NCBI GenBank assembly: GCA_900551465.1
Contig: URWL01000041.1
Coordinates: 1 to 10,139 of the forward strand
Direction: 5' to 3'
Source of the DNA: an uncultured Blautia sp.
GTDB lineage: Bacteria > Bacillota > Clostridia > Lachnospirales > Lachnospiraceae
DNA: 10,139 bases
In this document: positions 6,010-10,139 of the stretch, one piece after another
Numbering within the stretch: the first letter of the stretch is position 1
Layout: each line of letters starts with the position of its first letter
Translations under genes and position numbers: made by a program
The notes under the pieces: generated by a model
What the model saw: only the letters and a program-made list of their open reading frames with translations
Databases searched by the model: none
Told to the model about the DNA's origin: nothing

Positions 6010-7368
6010 TTATTTTTCAAGAATATCGCTGATGTCGCGAAGTCCCTTATGTGTAGTTACAATGATCACATGATCTCCAACCTGAATGGTATCCTGACCT
6101 CTTGGAATACGGATCTTTCCGTCGCGGACAAGACTGCAAACCAGAAGATTCTTTTTGAGGTTCAGATCAGCCAAAGGAACTCCTACTACAGGAGAAATAT
6201 CATGGACAGCAAATTCCAGTGCTTCTGCCTGGCTGTCAAGAATGTGATACAGGGTTTCTACATTACTTCCAATGGTATTCTGCATGGCACGTACATACCG
6301 CAGAATGGAATCTGAAGTGATATATTTAGGATAGATCACACTTCCAAGATCCAGCTGGTCAATTACATCTGTATAAGGAAGACGGTTTACCTTAGCCACC
6401 AGTTTGCCTTTGGAAATATTTTTGGCAAAAAGAGAAAGGAAGATATTCTCTTCATCCATGTTTGTCAGAGATACAAAAGATTCGACTGTTTCCAGTCCCT
6501 CCTCAAGAAGAAGAGAACGATCCGTTCCATCTCCATTGATAATCGTAGCATCCGGAAGCAAGTCACTTAAAAAATCACAGCGTACAGGATCTTTTTCAAC
6601 AATTTTCACCTGAATCTTTGAGGCAATCAGAGCCTTTGCCAGATAGAAAGAGATGGTTCCGCCACCAATGATCAGACAGTTTTTGACCTGATTGGTCTTT
6701 AAACCGATTTTTTTGAAAAACATGGCGGTATTCTGGGGTGTTGCAATAATGGAAACAAAGTCTCCATTGTGTATGATATGATCACCGCCGGGAATTGACA
6801 GCTCATCTTTATTTTCTATACCACAGAACAGAATATCACAGCGATACTTTTCTGCTATTCTGGATACGCTCATCCCATCCAGACCGAATTCAGGAAGTAC
6901 TTTAAATTTTAAAAGCTCTGCTTTTCCTCTGGAGAAAGGATCAATCTTAATAGCGGCAGGAAAACGAAGCAGGCGGGATATTTCCTGTGCAGCAGCGTAT
7001 TCCGGGTTAATGATCATAGAGATTCCAAGTTTTTCTTTAATAAAGCCGATCTCCTGGCTGTAGATGGGATTCCGGACGCGGGCAATGGTCTGACAGTCTC
7101 CTGTTTTCTGCGCGATCAGACAGCAGAGAAGATTTAATTCATCAGATGCAGTTACCGCAATCAGGATATCGGCTGTATTGATGCCTGCTTCCATCAGTGT
7201 ATTGATACTTGCACCATTTCCTACGATCCCCATGGCGTCAATGTCTTCGGTAACAGCATTTACAGTCTTTTCAATAGTGTCGATTACAGTCAGGTTTATG
7301 TCTTCTTCCTGAAGCTGTTCTGCCAGAGTACGGCCGACTTTTCCGCACCCAACGATTATGATATGCAT
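6010..7368 (-). CDS. trkA: TrkA, RCK-domain gating subunit of potassium uptake
   Basis: This 452-residue cytoplasmic regulator forms the ring under TrkH and controls K+ flux according to bound nucleotide (NAD(H) or ATP/ADP in studied relatives). It has two tandem RCK units. The first Rossmann fold starts with GCGKVG (7-12) and ends its second strand with Asp30 in TVID. Its RCK-C domain spans about 140-215. The second fold starts with GGGTIS (235-240), with Glu258 at the end of strand two, and its RCK-C domain spans about 370-450. The ATG at 7366-7368 is preferred over an ATG four codons upstream, because GGAGG lies between the two and at the right distance only from the inner one. The second fold lacks the final Gly of GxGxxG, so the two sites may bind differently. 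It is the first gene of the trkA-trkH operon. Confidence 0.95.
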   Translation of the reverse strand: MHIIIVGCGKVGRTLAEQLQEEDINLTVIDTIEKTVNAVTEDIDAMGIVGNGASINTLMEAGINTADILIAVTASDELNLLCCLIAQKTGDCQTIARVRNPIYSQEIGFIKEKLGISMIINPEYAAAQEISRLLRFPAAIKIDPFSRGKAELLKFKVLPEFGLDGMSVSRIAEKYRCDILFCGIENKDELSIPGGDHIIHNGDFVSIIATPQNTAMFFKKIGLKTNQVKNCLIIGGGTISFYLAKALIASKIQVKIVEKDPVRCDFLSDLLPDATIINGDGTDRSLLLEEGLETVESFVSLTNMDEENIFLSLFAKNISKGKLVAKVNRLPYTDVIDQLDLGSVIYPKYITSDSILRYVRAMQNTIGSNVETLYHILDSQAEALEFAVHDISPVVGVPLADLNLKKNLLVCSLVRDGKIRIPRGQDTIQVGDHVIIVTTHKGLRDISDILEK

Positions 7369-7410
7369 AATTTCCTCCATTGTAAAAATGATATTAATAT
7401 AAGCGTAATC

Positions 7411-7439
7411 ATTATAGCACTGAACATCATGTTTTTAAA
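7411..7439 (-). promoter_or_regulatory. promoter of the trkA-trkH operon
   Basis: On the minus strand a perfect TATAAT (complement of 7411-7416) is preceded by TGC, an extended -10. TTTAAA (complement of 7434-7439) lies 17 bases upstream. The predicted transcript begins near 7404, so the leader is only about 36 nt, too short for a c-di-AMP (ydaO-type) riboswitch. Confidence 0.65.
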
Positions 7440-7444
7440 TAGGT

Positions 7445-7534
7445 AAAAAGATCTTATTTTTATGTATTTTCAGAGAACCTCATTGTCGAAAAATATATTT
7501 TTATGGTATGATAAAAAAGAATCTTATTTTTGTG
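7445..7534 (+). repeat. imperfect direct repeat flanking the mscS promoter
   Basis: AAAAAGATCTTATTTTTATG (7445-7464) recurs as AAAAAGAATCTTATTTTTGTG within 7513-7534, differing by one inserted A and one change. The copies flank the mscS promoter, and the first lies just beyond the trkA -35 box. It could be a shared operator, though A/T-rich sequence makes chance matches easier. Confidence 0.4.
7483..7512 (+). promoter_or_regulatory. promoter of the mscS-type gene
   Basis: TTGTCG (7483-7488) and TATGAT (7507-7512) are 18 bases apart, and TG-G before the -10 makes it an extended type. Transcription would start near 7519, about 63 nt before the ATG at 7582. Confidence 0.6.
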
Positions 7535-7581
7535 AAGAAAAGTCTGTTTTCATATCTGGATACAGGAAAGGAGGTGGATTT

Positions 7582-8505
7582 ATGGATGCAGCAGCAGTAA
7601 ATGAAACAGTAGAAAAAGTTGATCAGGGATTGGAAGAACTGGGAATTGAGGGGGTAGGAGATAATCTGAGAGAAATTTTGAATTTTAAAGAATATTTTGC
7701 ACAACAGATTCCTTCAATTGTGGGATTTGGTATTAAGGTGATTCTGGCAATTGTTGTATTTTTTGTGGGACGAAAGCTGATACGATGGTGTATCCGGCTT
7801 TTGAAACGTTCCATGGAAAAGACAAAGGTAGATGAGGGTGTCATACAGTTTGCCTGTTCTGCGGGAAAGGCAGTACTCTATACAATGCTGATTTTTAATA
7901 TTGCAGTCAGCCTGGGAGTTACAGAATCTTCAGTGGCAGCTCTCCTGGGCACAGCAGGTGTGGCGATAGGTCTTGCTCTTCAGGGAGGGCTTGCCAATCT
8001 GGCAGGAGGAGTTCTTCTTCTTGTATTTAAGCCATTTACTGTAGGAGATTATATTATTCAGAATCAGCAGAATGGATGCGAGGGAACTGTAGCAAGGATT
8101 GAAATGTGCTATACGACTCTTTTAAGCGTTGACAATAAAAAAATTGTAGTGCCGAATGGAACTCTTTCGAACAGTACGATCATTAACGTAACTGCAAAAG
8201 AGACCAGAAAGCTTGAAATCAAGGTTGGAATTTCCTATGAGGCAAATATCCAGAAGGCAAAGGATATTCTTTATAAAATCTTGTTGGATGATCCGGAGAC
8301 CAAGGGGGATGAGAACGAAATGGTTGTTTTTGTAGATCAGCTGGCAGACAGCGCGGTGATCCTTGGACTTCGTGTATGGGTTCCTACCGAATCCTACTGG
8401 CCGGTGAAATGGAGACTGAATCAGAAGATCAAAGAGGAGTTCGACGCTCAGGGAATTGTAATTCCTTATAATCAGATGGACATCTATGTACATCAAAAGA
8501 ATTGA
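7582..8505 (+). CDS. MscS-family mechanosensitive ion channel
   Basis: Small-conductance mechanosensitive channel of 307 residues in the cytoplasmic membrane; the family opens under membrane tension and releases solutes on hypo-osmotic shock. An N-terminal amphipathic region (1-40) precedes hydrophobic helices at about 45-68 and 90-112. The pore-lining helix, about 115-152, has the Gly/Ala-rich pattern GTAGVAIGLALQGGLANLAGG followed by FKPFTVGDYI (149-158). The beta domain has VVPNGTLSNSTIIN (189-202), and the C-terminal alpha/beta domain ends near 305. The length is similar to MscS of E. coli (286). The ATG at 7582 is chosen because AAAGGAGG (7567-7574) lies just upstream; an in-frame ATG at 7462 would put codons across the promoter. 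It is divergent from trkA-trkH. No terminator separates it from bioY, so read-through is possible. Confidence 0.93.
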   Translation: MDAAAVNETVEKVDQGLEELGIEGVGDNLREILNFKEYFAQQIPSIVGFGIKVILAIVVFFVGRKLIRWCIRLLKRSMEKTKVDEGVIQFACSAGKAVLYTMLIFNIAVSLGVTESSVAALLGTAGVAIGLALQGGLANLAGGVLLLVFKPFTVGDYIIQNQQNGCEGTVARIEMCYTTLLSVDNKKIVVPNGTLSNSTIINVTAKETRKLEIKVGISYEANIQKAKDILYKILLDDPETKGDENEMVVFVDQLADSAVILGLRVWVPTESYWPVKWRLNQKIKEEFDAQGIVIPYNQMDIYVHQKN

Positions 8506-8537
8506 TTGTAAACTTTAAAATAAAATAAGTTGACAAT
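8505..8537. promoter_or_regulatory. BirA-like operator in front of bioY
   Basis: ATTGTAAACT (8505-8514) and AGTTGACAAT (8528-8537) form an inverted repeat with 10-base arms, 13 bases apart and differing at one position. The arms match the known biotin-repressor pattern TTGTnAAC ... GTTnACAA, and the mismatch falls at the variable position. The right arm contains the bioY -35 box, so a bound repressor would block transcription. Confidence 0.7.
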
Positions 8538-8559
8538 TAAACTCCGACTGTGATAGAGT
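8530..8559 (+). promoter_or_regulatory. bioY promoter
   Basis: A perfect TTGACA (8530-8535) is followed, 18 bases on, by TAGAGT (8554-8559) with an upstream TG-A extension. Transcription would start near 8566, about 70 nt upstream of bioY. Confidence 0.65.
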
Positions 8560-8563
8560 AAAG

Positions 8564-8603
8564 CATAGAAAAAGTCTATGTGTTAATGAGCACTTCGTTA
8601 ACA
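8564..8603 (+). promoter_or_regulatory. bioY leader hairpin and second dyad
   Basis: CATAGA (8564-8569) and TCTATG (8575-8580) form a perfect 6-bp hairpin at the predicted transcript start. It is followed by TGTTAAT (8581-8587) and GTTAACA (8597-8603), a near-symmetrical pair nine bases apart. Its halves resemble BirA half-sites but the spacing is too short for the usual operator. Confidence 0.3.
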
Positions 8604-8633
8604 GTTACATCTATGTACAGCAGGAGGAAAAAA

Positions 8634-9185
8634 ATGAGTACAATGGCAGTATCAAAGGGTAAAACTTACGATATGGTATATATCGGAGTATTTGTAGTTT
8701 TAATGGCAATCTGTTCCTGGATATCAGTTCCCACCGCAGTTCCCTTTACACTGCAGACTTTTGGGGTCTTTATGGCTGTAGAAATGCTTGGAGGAAAAAG
8801 AGGGACGACAGCAGTGCTTCTGTATATTCTTCTTGGCGCAGTTGGCGTTCCTGTGTTTGCAGGAATGACCGGAGGAATAGGAATTCTCACTGGTACAACG
8901 GGAGGTTATATTGTCGGATTTTTGTTTTCTGCTCTTACTATGTGGGCAATGGAAAAGCTTCCGGGAAAAAAATCTTTGATCCAGATCCTTTCTATGGCAG
9001 CAGGACTTCTTGTCTGTTATGCATTTGGAACTCTGTGGTTTATGGCAGTTTATATGCGGACAAATGGCGCAATAGGCGTTGCAGCAGTGCTTGGATGGTG
9101 TGTGATTCCGTTTGTGATTCCGGATATTATTAAGATCGTTTTAGCTTATGGCTTGTCAAAAAAATTAAAAAAATATGTAATGTGA
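8634..9185 (+). CDS. bioY: BioY, substrate-binding component of biotin ECF transporter
   Basis: Integral-membrane S component that captures biotin and, in Firmicutes, usually works with a shared ECF module (EcfA, EcfA', EcfT) encoded elsewhere. The 183 residues and about six hydrophobic helices fit the family. Recognisable stretches are VPFTLQTFGV (36-45), YILLGAVGVPVFAG (64-77), GTTGGYIVGF (87-96) and the final IPDIIKIVLA (162-171). The ATG at 8634 is chosen for AGGAGG at 8622-8627, six bases upstream; an in-frame Met codon further upstream has no ribosome site, and Met4 is a weaker alternative. Its promoter overlaps a BirA-like operator, so I infer repression when biotin is plentiful. The stop is followed after one base by the DUF1284 gene. 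No biotin biosynthesis gene is visible, so the cell may depend on uptake. Confidence 0.93.
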   Translation: MSTMAVSKGKTYDMVYIGVFVVLMAICSWISVPTAVPFTLQTFGVFMAVEMLGGKRGTTAVLLYILLGAVGVPVFAGMTGGIGILTGTTGGYIVGFLFSALTMWAMEKLPGKKSLIQILSMAAGLLVCYAFGTLWFMAVYMRTNGAIGVAAVLGWCVIPFVIPDIIKIVLAYGLSKKLKKYVM

Positions 9186-9186
9186 T

Positions 9187-9588
9187 ATGGAAAAAAAGAA
9201 AGTATACAGGCTTCGTCCTCATCATGGCATGTGTCTGGCATATTTTGAGGGAAAAGGTTACAGCAGCAGTTTTTCTTCTCATATGGGCCAGATGCTGGAA
9301 ATACTGGAAAATGGAGCGGAAATAAAGCTGATTGTCTCAGGTGATGAAATCTGTTCCGCATGTCCAAATCTGGAGAAGAATATGTGCAGAACCGCAGAAC
9401 GGACTGCTTTGTATGACCGGTCGGTTTTAGAATTATGTGATCTCAGAGAAAATGAGATCCTTGGATTTCAGGAGTTTGTATCCAAAGTGGAACAGATGAT
9501 TTTAAAACCCGGCAGGAGAGAAGCCATATGCGGAGACTGTCAGTGGGATGAAATATGCAGGAAGAAAAAAAGCCGTTGGGAAAAATAA
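9187..9588 (+). CDS. DUF1284 Cys-rich protein, coupled to bioY
   Basis: Cytoplasmic protein of 133 residues with the DUF1284 signature: an N-terminal LRPHHGMC (9-16) followed by YFEGKGYS (19-26). Eight Cys occur, at 16, 56, 59, 67, 84, 115, 118 and 124. Two groups, CxxC with seven residues then C (56-67) and CxxC with five residues then C (115-124), together look like metal or iron-sulfur ligands; this is inference, as the family has no proven activity. The basic tail RKKKSRWEK ends the protein. The ATG at 9187 lies one base after the bioY TGA (TGATATG) and has no clear ribosome site, so translation probably depends on ribosomes finishing bioY. This tight coupling suggests a shared role or shared control by biotin. 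Confidence 0.85.
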   Translation: MEKKKVYRLRPHHGMCLAYFEGKGYSSSFSSHMGQMLEILENGAEIKLIVSGDEICSACPNLEKNMCRTAERTALYDRSVLELCDLRENEILGFQEFVSKVEQMILKPGRREAICGDCQWDEICRKKKSRWEK

Positions 9589-9589
9589 G

Positions 9590-9620
9590 AACAGCAGTCG
9601 GATCAGGTCCGGCTGCTGTT
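9590..9620. terminator. shared terminator between DUF1284 and MFS genes
   Basis: A 13-bp stem pairs 9590-9602 with 9608-9620 (one wobble) around a five-base loop. The plus-strand T-run is only TTT, while the minus side reads TTCTTATTTTT, so it works best for the minus-strand transporter gene. The stop codon of that gene (9603-9605) lies in the loop. Confidence 0.7.
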
Positions 9621-10139
9621 TGTACGTTCTGTAGCGAATAAAAGAATTATCATTCCGATAAATGCAGAGACAGTGGCAAAGATCAACATGGCATTAACGC
9701 CTGCGGCATCGATCAGAGCCCCTCCTAACAAGGCTCCTATCACACTTCCAAGTGTATAGGTCATAGTAATATAAGCCTGCCCCTTGATAGCATCCTGCTC
9801 CTCCATGATAGAATTCACATAGTATACAGAGGAAACTGCGATAAGTCCCCATCCCATCATTTGTAAAAACTGAACACCGTAAAAAACGGGAATGCTAGGA
9901 GCTAAAAGTGTTCCCAGTGCTTTCAGCATGAAGAAAATACCGCAGATTCTGAACCAGAAATGACAGGCGGCTTTTTTCAGCATAAAAGTAAAAAGAAACA
10001 GGGTAGGAAGTTCAATAAGAGCAGCAATGGCCATGGAGGTTCCCATTTCTGCACTTCCGCCCCCTTTACTTTCCACAATCTGGAAGGCAAAGCTGTTCAG
10101 AAGTACATGGCTGAGATAAATAAAGATACAGCCAATCAG
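9603..10139 (-). CDS. MFS transporter, C-terminal part (cut by window edge)
   Basis: The frame stays open to the right edge, so the true start is outside the window and the 178 residues seen are the C-terminal part of a transporter probably near 400 residues. The codon at 10074-10076 is an internal GTG (Val), since coding continues upstream through a hydrophobic helix containing IFIYLSHVLLNSFAF. About six membrane helices can be counted, matching the second half of the major facilitator fold of LacY/nucleoside-symporter-like members (MFS_1-like). Gly/Ala-rich GSVIGALLGGALIDAAG marks the tenth to eleventh helices, and the protein ends in a short Arg/Ser tail. The substrate cannot be told from this half. 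The gene converges on the bioY-DUF1284 unit and shares its terminator. Confidence 0.8.
   Translation of the reverse strand: MIGCIFIYLSHVLLNSFAFQIVESKGGGSAEMGTSMAIAALIELPTLFLFTFMLKKAACHFWFRICGIFFMLKALGTLLAPSIPVFYGVQFLQMMGWGLIAVSSVYYVNSIMEEQDAIKGQAYITMTYTLGSVIGALLGGALIDAAGVNAMLIFATVSAFIGMIILLFATERTNSSRT

Noticed and set aside
7378..7380. ATG four codons upstream as the start of TrkA
   Set aside because: It overlaps the GGAGG that serves the inner ATG at 7366-7368, has no ribosome site of its own, and the Rossmann fold normally starts right at the inner Met.
7462..7581. N-terminal extension of 40 residues on the MscS-type channel
   Set aside because: The extension would be encoded by the promoter region, has no ribosome site, and the consensus AAAGGAGG sits directly before the ATG at 7582.
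8581..8603. TGTTAAT/GTTAACA as the main BirA operator
   Set aside because: The spacing between halves is too short for BirA, while 8505-8537 has better arms and a suitable spacing and overlaps the -35 box.

Overview
The window looks like chromosomal DNA of a low-GC Gram-positive anaerobe of the class Clostridia, most likely a Lachnospiraceae-type gut bacterium. This rests on strong AGGAGG ribosome sites, A+T-rich intergenic DNA with clear TTGNNN/TATAAT promoters, many intrinsic terminators, and the gene set itself: a clostridial 2[4Fe-4S] ferredoxin, a DUF1858 redox protein, MecA, an RCK-gated Trk pair and a stand-alone BioY. The genus is inferred, not proven. I see no mobile element, CRISPR array, tRNA or rRNA.

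Layout. 1-300: a small helical protein of unknown function (+) ending at a perfect hairpin that also terminates the opposing ferredoxin gene. 304-950: ferredoxin (-) and a DUF1858 protein (+), divergently transcribed from two good promoters and each closed by its own terminator. 970-1710: mecA (-), the ClpC adaptor, with a leader of about 140 nt rich in dyads. 1888-2439: gene-free but structured DNA with an orphan promoter, a 13-nt direct repeat, a ribosome site lacking a start codon and a long stem-loop. 2512-4185: a membrane-anchored GH18 hydrolase with a stalk-like region and an SH3-like domain. 4186-4558: a terminator, two further hairpins, a possible 20-residue ORF and the trkH terminator.

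4559-8505 is an ion and osmotic module. The trkA-trkH potassium-uptake operon runs on the minus strand. An mscS-type mechanosensitive channel gene runs divergently from the same roughly 210-bp intergenic region. Uptake and emergency release of solutes are therefore encoded back to back, and an imperfect repeat lies around the two promoters.

8505-9588 is a biotin-linked unit: bioY, then a DUF1284 Cys-rich protein that starts one base after the bioY stop. The bioY promoter has a perfect -35 box inside a BirA-like inverted repeat, so I infer biotin repression. A convergent MFS transporter gene (minus strand, cut by the window's right edge) ends inside the hairpin that closes the bioY unit.

Most genes belong to known families. 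The parts least explained are the 1.9-2.4 kb and 4.2-4.5 kb intergenic elements and the coupling of DUF1284 to biotin uptake.
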